26,674 bases of DNA, taken from contig CANREX010000002.1 in assembly GCA_947629735.1 (NCBI GenBank), positions 1-26,674 of the forward strand, written 5' to 3'. The position numbers were made by a program, and so were the translations under genes. This DNA comes from an uncultured Clostridia bacterium (GTDB lineage Bacteria; Bacillota; Clostridia; Christensenellales; Borkfalkiaceae). The notes below the pieces were generated by a model that was given only the letters and a program-made list of their open reading frames with translations, did no database searches and was not told the origin of the DNA. Positions 5,523 through 13,941 of this stretch are shown here, piece after piece (positions within the stretch are counted from its first letter, which is position 1; every line of letters begins with the position of its first letter).

Positions 5523-8188
5523 GACCTGTAAAACTTGTTTTTTGCGGCATAAACAGCTTCTCCGAACGCACGGAAATAGATTTCGATAAACTGATTGCCA
5601 ACGGGCTCTTCGGCATTTTCGGCGAGACGGGCAGCGGCAAAAGCACCATTTTGGACTGCATAAATTTCGCGCTGTACGGAAATGTGGACAGGAGCAAAAA
5701 AAAGACCGATATAATAAATTACAACTGCGAGCAGGCGGAGGTCGAATTCGAATTCACCCTGTTAAACGGCGGAGAGCGCAAATTTTACAGGGTTGAGCGC
5801 TCTATCAAGAAAAAGAACGGGCTCGGCAAGGCTATGCTCTACGTCAGCGACAGTTCGGGGACGTCTTGCATTGCCGACAACACCACGTCGGTCAATTCCG
5901 CGGTGGAGGATATCCTCGGGCTTAACGCGGAAGATTTCAGAAAGTGCATAGCGCTGCCGCAGGGCGAGTTCGCGCAGTTTGTGCAGTGCGCCCCCGCCGA
6001 GCGGTTTAAAATAATAGAAAGGCTTTTTTCGCTCTCAAAATACGGCGACAGGCTGAAAGAGAGGCTTGCGGAGCGCGAGAGCTTGACGGAAGCGGAATAT
6101 CTGACTGCCTCGGGCGAGCTTTCCGCCTATGCGGATGTCGACGAAAATATTGTCGGACAGAGCAAAAAGGACTGCGAAACTGCCGCGGAACAGCTTAAAA
6201 TTTGCGAAAAACGCTATGAGGAATTAAAAGCCCGAGCGGAAAAGATAAACGGGCTCATGAAAAGCCGAAACGAGCTCGAAAGCGCGCGCGCGGAGCTTGA
6301 AAAAATGCAGGCGGGTGCGAAAGATCTGGAAAGATTGCGCGTTTTGATAAAAAATTATCCGCAATGCAAGGAAATTTGCGCAGTAAATTCCTCGCTCAAA
6401 GAAAAGCGCGCCCAACGCGAAAACAACGTCAAGCTGTCCGAAAGTTCGAAGGGCGAATTGCAGTCTTTGGCGAAGAAGCTCGAAGAGAAGTCGGAAGGCA
6501 TGCGCTCAGCCGATTATGATGGCAATATTGAGCAAATCAAGGCGAAATTAGCGGCGTTCGAGGCGGCCAAAGCGGATATTTCGGAGCTTGCGGAAGCCGA
6601 CATGGAACTGCGGCTGTTGCGCGATAAATACCGCACGGCGGTGCTGAAATGCGATAAATTCCGCGACGAAGAGGCGGCTGTATTCAGACAGGTCAAGGAA
6701 ATTAAGAAAAAACTTGATAACTGCGTGGAAGTCGACCTCGAAAAGGTGCTTGAAGAGAAGCTAAAACCCGCCATTTTGCGGGGCGAATACGGCGAGCAAA
6801 TCGTTTACTTCGGCGATTTGCGGGAAAGCATTAAAGATTTCGACCACGACGGGGAATTATATAAATTTTTGAGGGAAGAGTTCACCGACCGCATAAAGCT
6901 TTACGAAAGCAAAATACTTTCTCTGCGGGAAGGCAAAGTGGACGTCGAAGAGATAATCAAAGACTTCAAAGCGGCTTCTTCGCTCCGCGAAAAACTGCTC
7001 GGCGAATATAACGCGAAGAGCGAGGAGTTGTCCGCTTGCAAGCAAAACTGCGCCGTGGCGGACAACGAAGCGGCTAATTTAAAGGCGCGCGGCGAGGAGC
7101 AAAAACAGCGTTTTACAAAGATAAAGCTCAAACTCGACGGCGTTTTCGGCGAGAATTGTGCCGATTATTCCGCTGTTTGCGCCGATTTGCGCCGCCGCTG
7201 CGACAAACTCGTCGCGGAGCGCGACGCCGCCGCGCGTGAGATAGAGCAAATCAAGGCGGAAATCGAAAAGCTCAACTTGCAAACGGAAGCGTTTAAAGTA
7301 AAAATCGCCGCGCTCGACGAAGAGTGCGGAAGCCTTTTGAAAAAACTCGAAGAATCGCTTAATGTCGGCGGTTATTCCTCCGCGGAAGAGTGCGAGGGCG
7401 TAATGCGGGAAGTCGGCGATTATTCCGCCGCGCAAGAAAAGCTCGCCGCGTACGAAGAAAAAGAGGCGGCGTTAAGGGCGAAAATAGCGTTTTTATCGGC
7501 TATCGACGGCATTTTCGACATAAACGAGCAGATAGCCGCCGAGATAAATTCGCAGTATTCCGAGGCGGAACGCGCGGCAAAGGAAGCGCACGCGCAGGTG
7601 CGCCTTACCGAAAGCAATTATGCCCGTTTAAGTGAAATGCTCGAAAAGAAGCTGAAAAACGAGGGCGAACTCAAAAAAATTGCCCAAAAGCGCGAACTCG
7701 TCCTGCGGCTCAAAGAGCTTATCCGCAACAACAAATTTCTCGAATATATCGCGGGCGAATATCTTTCGGACATCTCCAAGGCAGCTTCCGTAACCCTTTT
7801 AAACCTCACGAACGGGAGATATTTCCTGACTTACGACGACAATTTCTACGTCGGAGACAACTACAACGAAGGCAAAAAGAGGGGCGTCAACACGCTGTCG
7901 GGCGGAGAAACTTTCCTCGTATCGCTGTCGCTTGCGCTTGCGCTTTCCGCGGCGATATGTCACGGCTCGTTGAAGTCAATAGAATTTTTCTTCCTCGACG
8001 AGGGATTCGGAACGCTTGACGAAAGCCTTGTGGATACGGTAATGGATTCGCTCGAAAAGCTGAGGAGCAGCAATTTCACGATAGGAATTATCAGCCACGT
8101 CGAGGAACTCAAACACAGGATAGAAAGTAAAATCATAGTCAATAAAGCCACGGAAACGCACGGTTCGCAGATCGGCGTTTGCGTGTAA
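5519..8188 (+). CDS. sbcC: exonuclease SbcCD subunit C (Rad50-type ATPase)
   Basis: SbcC is the SMC-like ATPase partner of SbcD. Walker A is GETGSGKST (residues 35-43), followed by the conserved LPQGEFAQF segment. The ABC signature LSGGE is at 793-797, Walker B FFLDEGFGTLDE begins near 824, and the switch histidine is in IISHVEE (H860). Between them lie two long coiled-coil stretches rich in Glu, Lys and Ala. At 889 aa it is shorter than the usual 1000-1050. I find no CxxC motif anywhere, so the canonical zinc hook (CPxC) seems absent. The middle, about residues 415-455 (ILRGEYGEQIVYFGDLRE), is non-coiled and may be a different tip. The start overlaps the sbcD stop. Confidence 0.95.
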   Translation: MRPVKLVFCGINSFSERTEIDFDKLIANGLFGIFGETGSGKSTILDCINFALYGNVDRSKKKTDIINYNCEQAEVEFEFTLLNGGERKFYRVERSIKKKNGLGKAMLYVSDSSGTSCIADNTTSVNSAVEDILGLNAEDFRKCIALPQGEFAQFVQCAPAERFKIIERLFSLSKYGDRLKERLAERESLTEAEYLTASGELSAYADVDENIVGQSKKDCETAAEQLKICEKRYEELKARAEKINGLMKSRNELESARAELEKMQAGAKDLERLRVLIKNYPQCKEICAVNSSLKEKRAQRENNVKLSESSKGELQSLAKKLEEKSEGMRSADYDGNIEQIKAKLAAFEAAKADISELAEADMELRLLRDKYRTAVLKCDKFRDEEAAVFRQVKEIKKKLDNCVEVDLEKVLEEKLKPAILRGEYGEQIVYFGDLRESIKDFDHDGELYKFLREEFTDRIKLYESKILSLREGKVDVEEIIKDFKAASSLREKLLGEYNAKSEELSACKQNCAVADNEAANLKARGEEQKQRFTKIKLKLDGVFGENCADYSAVCADLRRRCDKLVAERDAAAREIEQIKAEIEKLNLQTEAFKVKIAALDEECGSLLKKLEESLNVGGYSSAEECEGVMREVGDYSAAQEKLAAYEEKEAALRAKIAFLSAIDGIFDINEQIAAEINSQYSEAERAAKEAHAQVRLTESNYARLSEMLEKKLKNEGELKKIAQKRELVLRLKELIRNNKFLEYIAGEYLSDISKAASVTLLNLTNGRYFLTYDDNFYVGDNYNEGKKRGVNTLSGGETFLVSLSLALALSAAICHGSLKSIEFFFLDEGFGTLDESLVDTVMDSLEKLRSSNFTIGIISHVEELKHRIESKIIVNKATETHGSQIGVCV

Positions 8189-8198
8189 GGAGCAAAAT

Positions 8199-9872
8199 TT
8201 GTTAAACGTAATTACGCCTGTTTCGCTCTGGCGGGACTTCGACGCGTCTCTCGACGTGATGCCCGTCGCTCTCGGCGAAAAGGTTGAAAACGGAATTAAA
8301 TACGAATATCTCAACTTTTCGGGCAGAGATACGGGCATGGGCAGGGTGACTATCTACGGCGTCCTCGCCTCGTCCGCGGCCGACCCGTCGAACGCGAGCA
8401 TTTTGGTGTTTTTCGACAGCAACGACCCGCTCGACGAGAATCTTTTGGCGTTTTTGGTCAGACACGGTTACACCGCGCTTGCAGTAGACTACGCGGGCAG
8501 GAGAGACGGGGTTGAGCGCTACACGCGCTATCCGCAGAACGTCTCCTACGCAAATATAAGCTCTTGCGGCAGGCATAAAGATTTTGTGGACGACAACGCG
8601 TTCAAGACTACTTGGTACGAATGGGTAGGAGTGGGCATTTACGCCCGCAAATTGCTCATCGAGAGGCAAAACAGCTTAAATATCGGCGCAATGGGGATAC
8701 GCGACGGCGGTGAAATCGTCTGGAAACTTTCTTGCGCAACGCAGTTTTCGTGCGCGGTCACGGTGGCGGCGTGCGGTTGGCACGCATATCGCGGCTATGA
8801 AAAATTTTTAAACAAGACGCCCGATTTCGACGACGAGAGATACAGATTTATCGCGGGAATCGATTCCCAATCTTACGCGCCGCACGTTAAATGCCCGATG
8901 CTTATGCTGTGCACGACGGACGACGCGAATTTCGATTACGACAGGGCGTACGATACTTTTTCGCGCATTAACCCCAAATATGCGGGCGACAGCATAATCA
9001 CCTATTCTTTGAGAAGCGGCGCGCGCATCGACAGTAGCTCGACCCGCGATATGTTCCTTTTTCTCGATTCATACGTCAAGGAAAGATATGTTTACATGCC
9101 CAAGCCCGCGGAAGTCGATATCTACGTGGACGAGAAGAACAACCTCGTCGCGAAAATCAAGTACGACGACACGGGAATTATAGAGGACGGCGGTATTTAC
9201 TTCGCCGAGGACAGCTTCAACAGTTCCGACAGGGATTGGACGGCTGCGACTTTCAAGAGCAAGACGGGGGATTTCGAGAGCGAATATCTCCTCAACATCT
9301 ACGAAAAGACGGGCACGATTTTCGTGCTCGGCTATGCGGTGTACTCCAACGGCTTTACCGTCTGGTCGAAGCTCGCCGTAAAGAGGCTTGAAGGCAAGTT
9401 CAGAAACAGCAGGGCAAAGGGCAGGATAATGTACGCGAACCAGTTCGGGCACGACTGCTTTATCGTCGCCAACTGCGACAAATACGCGATAGGCGGAACG
9501 TTTCTCGAAGACGACTTCTTCATGCCTAAACTCGTGGAAGCGAACGGGCTTACGGGCGTTTATTCGGAGTGCGGACTGACTACAAACAGGCTTATCTGCC
9601 CGCAATACGCGCCCGATAAGGACAGTATTTTGAAGTTCGACGTGTGTCCCGAACACGACATGACGATAGAACTCATGCTGAAAAACGTCGAAAACGGCGA
9701 AAAATACGTTTCGAGCGTGATGGTGCTCGGCGGCGTCTGGCAGAGCGTCATACAAAAGGCGAAAGTCTTTAAGAACAAGGACGGAATTTCCCTCAACAAT
9801 TTTACGGAATGTGTTTCGCTCACGATAACGGGCGACGGAAAGTACGCCGTAAATAATCTTATCTGGTTGTAA
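8199..9872 (+). CDS. alpha/beta-hydrolase-fold protein without the usual catalytic serine (557 aa)
   Basis: Residues 40-300 read like an alpha/beta hydrolase of the acetyl-xylan-esterase/dienelactone-hydrolase type: SILVFFDSNDP, LVRHGYTALAVDYAGR, a nucleophile-elbow position IGAMGIRDGGEIVWKL, then CPMLMLCTTDDANFDYDRAYD. The elbow is GIRDGG where GxSxGG is expected, so Ser is replaced by Arg, and no histidine lies where the third triad residue should be (SLRSGARIDSS). Catalysis by the standard mechanism is unlikely. Residues 300-557 are mostly beta-strand and unrecognised. There is no signal peptide. The start is a TTG at 8199, supported by AAGGAG (8187-8192) six bases ahead; that site overlaps the sbcC stop. 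It lies between sbcC and the signal peptidase gene in one run. Function unknown. Confidence 0.85.
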   Translation: MLNVITPVSLWRDFDASLDVMPVALGEKVENGIKYEYLNFSGRDTGMGRVTIYGVLASSAADPSNASILVFFDSNDPLDENLLAFLVRHGYTALAVDYAGRRDGVERYTRYPQNVSYANISSCGRHKDFVDDNAFKTTWYEWVGVGIYARKLLIERQNSLNIGAMGIRDGGEIVWKLSCATQFSCAVTVAACGWHAYRGYEKFLNKTPDFDDERYRFIAGIDSQSYAPHVKCPMLMLCTTDDANFDYDRAYDTFSRINPKYAGDSIITYSLRSGARIDSSSTRDMFLFLDSYVKERYVYMPKPAEVDIYVDEKNNLVAKIKYDDTGIIEDGGIYFAEDSFNSSDRDWTAATFKSKTGDFESEYLLNIYEKTGTIFVLGYAVYSNGFTVWSKLAVKRLEGKFRNSRAKGRIMYANQFGHDCFIVANCDKYAIGGTFLEDDFFMPKLVEANGLTGVYSECGLTTNRLICPQYAPDKDSILKFDVCPEHDMTIELMLKNVENGEKYVSSVMVLGGVWQSVIQKAKVFKNKDGISLNNFTECVSLTITGDGKYAVNNLIWL

Positions 9873-9876
9873 AACG

Positions 9877-10503
9877 ATGAATCAATTCCCCGTAAACTTC
9901 GAAAGAAGGTACAACGATAAAAGCATCTTTTATGCAACGGTTGCGCTCATTATCGCGGCAGCCGTGCTTACATTGATTTTGCTTTTCAATGCGCTCTATA
10001 TCCGCATTTACGTCGTCGGTTCGTCGATGAAAAATACGCTCACGGGAGCGCCTTCGGTGGATCGCGCGGGCGGAGATTACGTCTATATTTGCAGATATAT
10101 CGAGCCCAAGCGCGGGGATATCGTCGTAATTGACGCGGGCAACAGAAGCCTTATAAAGAGGGTGATTGCCCTCGGCGGCGACAGGATAAAATTGGATAAC
10201 GGCGTGCTCTATCTAAACGGGCAAGTCGTCGAAGAGCCCTACGTCAGCCCCGAAAACAACAAGGACGTCAAAAAGAACACGTTCGAAGAAATCACCGTGA
10301 AGCAAGGCGAGGTTTTCTTCATGGGCGACAACCGCGACAACAGCGAGGACAGCAGGGGAGATTTCTACGGCTGTATGCCCGTAGAGAGAATTTCGGGCGT
10401 CGTGACGGGCTGGTCTATGCAGTACAAGCAGGCGATAACAAATTGGAATACATTTTTTGAATTTACTTTACCCGAAATTTTCGGGGAACAAAATAACGTT
10501 TAA
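9877..10503 (+). CDS. lepB: signal peptidase I
   Basis: This membrane-anchored serine protease removes signal peptides from exported proteins. One membrane segment spans roughly residues 18-42. The catalytic domain is outside the membrane: GSSMKNTL holds the nucleophile Ser50, and LIKRVIALGGD holds the general base Lys94. The conserved FFMGDNRDNSEDSR box follows. The length of 208 aa fits the short Gram-positive form. The ATG at 9877 lies four bases after the previous stop with no strong Shine-Dalgarno site, suggesting coupled translation. The C-terminal 35 residues or so after SGVVTGW are not conserved family sequence. Confidence 0.95.
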   Translation: MNQFPVNFERRYNDKSIFYATVALIIAAAVLTLILLFNALYIRIYVVGSSMKNTLTGAPSVDRAGGDYVYICRYIEPKRGDIVVIDAGNRSLIKRVIALGGDRIKLDNGVLYLNGQVVEEPYVSPENNKDVKKNTFEEITVKQGEVFFMGDNRDNSEDSRGDFYGCMPVERISGVVTGWSMQYKQAITNWNTFFEFTLPEIFGEQNNV

Positions 10504-10515
10504 CGGAGATAATTT

Positions 10516-10785
10516 ATGCGTGCTGTCGTAACGGTAATTGGAAAGGACAAGACGGGAATTATTGCAAAAGTGAGCACTTTTCTCGCGGAAAAAGGCGTGA
10601 ATATTCTGGATATAAGCCAGACAATATTGGACGAATATTTCGCTATGCTTATGCTCGTCGATCTGAGCGGGGCGTCGGACAAACTTGCGGCGCTTTCCGA
10701 AGAGTGCGCGGAAATGGGCAAAAAGATAGGTATGTCCATTCACCTGCAACATGAAGATATTTTCAACGCGATGCACAGCGTTTAA
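10516..10785 (+). CDS. ACT domain protein, UPF0237 family
   Basis: The 89 residues are one ACT domain, beginning RAVVTVIGKDKTGIIAKVSTFLAE, the beta-alpha pattern and DxxGI turn shared with GcvR-like and UPF0237 proteins. ACT domains bind small ligands, often amino acids, and act as regulatory modules. Here the domain stands alone, with no enzyme attached. A GGAG site precedes the ATG at 10516. It lies eight bases upstream of the UPF0210 gene, and this pairing is widely conserved in bacteria and archaea; the ACT protein presumably senses a ligand for its partner. The ligand is unknown. Confidence 0.92.
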   Translation: MRAVVTVIGKDKTGIIAKVSTFLAEKGVNILDISQTILDEYFAMLMLVDLSGASDKLAALSEECAEMGKKIGMSIHLQHEDIFNAMHSV

Positions 10786-10793
10786 GGTGAGCG

Positions 10794-12134
10794 ATGTTTA
10801 ACTTTAACGAAGTTTTGGAAACCATAAGTATGGTCGAGCGGGAGCACCTCGATATCAGAACCATAACTATGGGGATATCTACCTTGCCCTGCATAAGGGG
10901 AACAGCCGAGGAGACCGCAAAAAGCGTTTACGATTTGGTCTGCAAAAAGGCGGAAAAAATTGTGCCCGTAGCGGAGGAACTGTCAAAAGAATACGGTATT
11001 CCCATAGTAAACAAGCGCGTTTCGGTGACCCCCGCGAGCATAATCTGCGCGCCCTTTCCCGAAAAATCCGCGCTTATAGGAAAGGCGCTCGACGACGCGG
11101 CAAAGACGGTCGGCATTGACTTCCTCGGAGGTTATTCCGCCCTCGTACATAAGGGAACGGCGGACTACGAGAAGAAATTCATAGAGAGTATTCCCGAAGT
11201 ACTTGCGAGCACCGATAAATTGTGCTCGTCGGTTAATATAGGTTCGTCGAAGTCGGGCATAAATATGGACGCCGTGGCTTTGATGGGCAAAATAATCAAA
11301 AAGACAGCCCAAGCGACTGCGGACAAGGGCGGCTACGGCTGCGCGAAGTTGGTCGTTTTCTGCAATGCGGTCGAGGACAACCCGTTCCACGGCGTAGGTG
11401 AAAGCGACACCGTGATAAACGTAGGCGTTTCGGGTCCGGGCGTCGTTCAGCATGCAATCGAGGCGATTCCCGAAGCCAATCTCACCGATTTATCCGAAAT
11501 GATAAAGAGGACGGCGTTCAAGATAACGAGGACGGGGCAGCTTATCGCGCGCGAGGCGGCGAAAAGGCTCGGCGCGCAGTTCGGCATAGTCGATTTGTCG
11601 CTTGCGCCCACGCCCGCGAGAGGAGATTCGGTAGCCCAGATACTTGAAGAGATGGGGCTTGAAAGCGTAGGAACGCACGGAACGACCGCATGTCTTGCAA
11701 TGCTCAACGACGCGGTGAAGAAGGGCGGCGTAATGGCAAGCTCCCGCGTGGGTGGCTTGTCGGGCGCGTTTATCCCCGTTTCCGAAGATATAGGAATGAT
11801 AGAAGCGGCGGAAAAGGGGAATATCAATATCGACAAACTCGAAGCGATGACGGCGGTTTGTTCGGTCGGGCTCGACATGATAGCCGTGCCGGGCGACACG
11901 AGCGAATCCACAATCAGCGCGATAATTGCGGACGAGGCGGCGATAGGAATGATAAACAACAAGACGACTGCCGTCAGGGTAATACCCGTTCCCGGGAAGG
12001 GCGTGGGCGAGCAGATAAACTTCGGCGGTTTGCTCGGCAGAGCGCCGATAATGGCGGTCCACAACCAATCGAGCAACAAATTCATCGCGCGCGGCGGTCT
12101 GATTCCCGCGCCGATACATTCAAATAAAAACTGA
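10794..12134 (+). CDS. PFL family protein, UPF0210 (DUF711)
   Basis: The 446 residues match the UPF0210 family throughout: the N-terminal DIRTITMGISTLPCIRG, the central NIGSSKSGINMDAV and NPFHGVGESDTVINVGVSGPGV, and the C-terminal GRAPIMAVHNQSSNKFIARGGLIPAP. Length agrees with the family (about 450). Members resemble pyruvate formate-lyase/ribonucleotide-reductase barrels in fold. I see no obvious C-terminal glycyl-radical motif and no activase gene nearby, so radical chemistry cannot be assumed. An AAGGTGAG site precedes the ATG. It follows the ACT gene by eight bases, as in many genomes. The reaction is not known to me. Confidence 0.93.
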   Translation: MFNFNEVLETISMVEREHLDIRTITMGISTLPCIRGTAEETAKSVYDLVCKKAEKIVPVAEELSKEYGIPIVNKRVSVTPASIICAPFPEKSALIGKALDDAAKTVGIDFLGGYSALVHKGTADYEKKFIESIPEVLASTDKLCSSVNIGSSKSGINMDAVALMGKIIKKTAQATADKGGYGCAKLVVFCNAVEDNPFHGVGESDTVINVGVSGPGVVQHAIEAIPEANLTDLSEMIKRTAFKITRTGQLIAREAAKRLGAQFGIVDLSLAPTPARGDSVAQILEEMGLESVGTHGTTACLAMLNDAVKKGGVMASSRVGGLSGAFIPVSEDIGMIEAAEKGNINIDKLEAMTAVCSVGLDMIAVPGDTSESTISAIIADEAAIGMINNKTTAVRVIPVPGKGVGEQINFGGLLGRAPIMAVHNQSSNKFIARGGLIPAPIHSNKN

Positions 12135-12147
12135 TAAAGGTGCGAAT

Positions 12148-13923
12148 ATGCAGAGAAATGAAGTAAAAGAAGAGTATAAATGGAAGATTGAGGACATCTT
12201 TTCAAGCGGCGAAGAATGGGAAAAAGCGTTTGAAAAAGCGGGAAAAGAGCTTGATTTCACCCGTTTTGAAGGCAAACTCGGCGATAAAAAGGTATTGGCG
12301 GAGTTTTTGCGCACGAACGACAAGTATATGATAGAGCTCGAAAAACTCTACGTTTACGCGAGCTTGAAGCGCGACGAGGACACACGCGATTCCGAGAGCA
12401 GCGCGCGCTACGGCAAAGTGAGCATGCTGTATTCGAAGTATTGTTCCGCCGTGTCGTTCTACGAGCCCGAATTGGCGGGCTTGGGCGCTGATTATCTGAA
12501 AAGTTTGTTGAAGTCAGAGGAATTCAAGCCCTACGATTATCAGTTGGGCTGCCTTATCAAGAGCCTTTCGCACGTGCCTTCCGCCGAGGAAGAAAAGCTC
12601 ATTGCGCTTGCGGGGGAGACGTTGAATTCCTTCCACGACATTTTCGCCATGATAAACAACGCCGATTTGCCGCTGCCCGAGATTGAGTTCGAGGGCAAGA
12701 CGACAAAGATAACGCACGGGCTTTACGGATTGATTCTTCATTCGTCCGACAGGAGCAAGCGCAAAGAGGCGTACGAAAAGTACTACGCAGCGTTTATCGG
12801 GCTGCTCAACACCATAACCGCGAACTATTACGGCAACGTCAAAAAGGACGTGTTCCTCAGCCGTGCTTACAAGTTCGATTCCTGCCTCGATAAAGCGCTC
12901 TTTTACGAGGACGTCGACAAAAAGGTCTACGACAACCTGCTTGAAAGCGTTTCGAAAAACTGCAAGACGATGCACCGCTATATCGCCGACAGAAAGAAGA
13001 TACTCGGTTACGACAAGCTGTATTTTTACGACGTTTACGCGCCGCTCGTTTCGGACGTGGAGTTCAAAATGAGTTATAACGAGGCGTACGATTTTGTGGT
13101 AAACGGGCTTTCTGCTCTCGGCAAAGACTATCAGGCGCTTTTAAGGCGCGGTCACGACGAGAGGTGGATAGACGTAGAGGAGACGGATGGGAAGCGCAGC
13201 GGGGCGTATTCTTCGGGCGCGTACGGGGTGCATCCTTACGTGCTTTTGAACTATCAGCCCACATTAAACGACGTTTTCACTATCGCGCATGAGATGGGGC
13301 ACTCGCTGCACACGTATTTTTCGCAGAAAAATCAGCCCTACGCGAAGAGCGATTACAGGATATTCGTCGCGGAAGTGGCGAGCACTGTAAACGAGGTGCT
13401 GCTTTTAAAACATATGCTTAAAGAGGCTAAGGACGAAAACCTCAAAAAATATCTGCTCAATTATTACCTCGATTCCATTAGAGCTACGCTGCACCGCCAG
13501 ACCATGTTTGCCGAATTCGAATACGAAGCGCATAAAAAGGTGGAGAGCGGCGAGCCTTTAACCCGCGAAAATCTGTGCGGGCTGTATGCGGAAATCGGCA
13601 AGAAGTATTACGGCGACGCGATAGAGCACGATTACGAGATTTCCACGGAGTGGTGCAGAATACCGCATTTCTACACGTCGTTCTACGTCTACAAGTATTC
13701 GACGGGAATAATTACGGCTATGAATATTGCGCACAGAATTCTTACGGAAGGGGAAAGCGCGGTGAAAGATTACTTCTCGTTCCTATCCGGCGGCTCTTCG
13801 ACCGACCCCGTATCGCTTTTGAAACTTGCGGGAGTTGACCTCACGGACAAGCGCCCGTATGAGTTCGCAATGAAGGAATTTGAGGAAACTTTGAACGAAC
13901 TTGAAAAAATGATGGGAATATAA
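12148..13923 (+). CDS. pepF: oligoendopeptidase F (M3B metallopeptidase)
   Basis: PepF is a cytoplasmic zinc endopeptidase that degrades short peptides. The M3 zinc site is complete: HEMGH at residues 381-385 within TIAHEMGHSLHTYFS, and the third ligand lies in FVAEVASTVNEVLL about 25 residues on. The N-terminal region starts REEVKEEYKWKIEDIFSS-like (here RNEVKEEYKWKIEDIF), a family hallmark. The length of 591 aa is normal. An AAAGGTG site precedes the ATG, and the gene is 13 bases from the previous stop. The nearby signal peptidase makes turnover of cleaved signal peptides a possible role, which is inference from position only. Confidence 0.96.
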   Translation: MQRNEVKEEYKWKIEDIFSSGEEWEKAFEKAGKELDFTRFEGKLGDKKVLAEFLRTNDKYMIELEKLYVYASLKRDEDTRDSESSARYGKVSMLYSKYCSAVSFYEPELAGLGADYLKSLLKSEEFKPYDYQLGCLIKSLSHVPSAEEEKLIALAGETLNSFHDIFAMINNADLPLPEIEFEGKTTKITHGLYGLILHSSDRSKRKEAYEKYYAAFIGLLNTITANYYGNVKKDVFLSRAYKFDSCLDKALFYEDVDKKVYDNLLESVSKNCKTMHRYIADRKKILGYDKLYFYDVYAPLVSDVEFKMSYNEAYDFVVNGLSALGKDYQALLRRGHDERWIDVEETDGKRSGAYSSGAYGVHPYVLLNYQPTLNDVFTIAHEMGHSLHTYFSQKNQPYAKSDYRIFVAEVASTVNEVLLLKHMLKEAKDENLKKYLLNYYLDSIRATLHRQTMFAEFEYEAHKKVESGEPLTRENLCGLYAEIGKKYYGDAIEHDYEISTEWCRIPHFYTSFYVYKYSTGIITAMNIAHRILTEGESAVKDYFSFLSGGSSTDPVSLLKLAGVDLTDKRPYEFAMKEFEETLNELEKMMGI

Positions 13924-13941
13924 ACAGGAATATTAAGTACT

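Noticed and set aside
6359..6391. CKEIC of SbcC as a zinc hook
   Set aside because: Spacing is CxxxC, it lies well before the middle of the protein, and the CPxC signature is missing.
9069..9755. Minus-strand open frame of 228 codons opposite the hydrolase-like gene
   Set aside because: No recognisable motif; composition reflects the complement of the coding strand, which has a good ribosome binding site and fold motifs.
11447..12205. Long minus-strand open frame opposite the UPF0210 gene
   Set aside because: Low-complexity Ser/Ala/Ile composition and complete overlap with a well conserved plus-strand gene point to a shadow.
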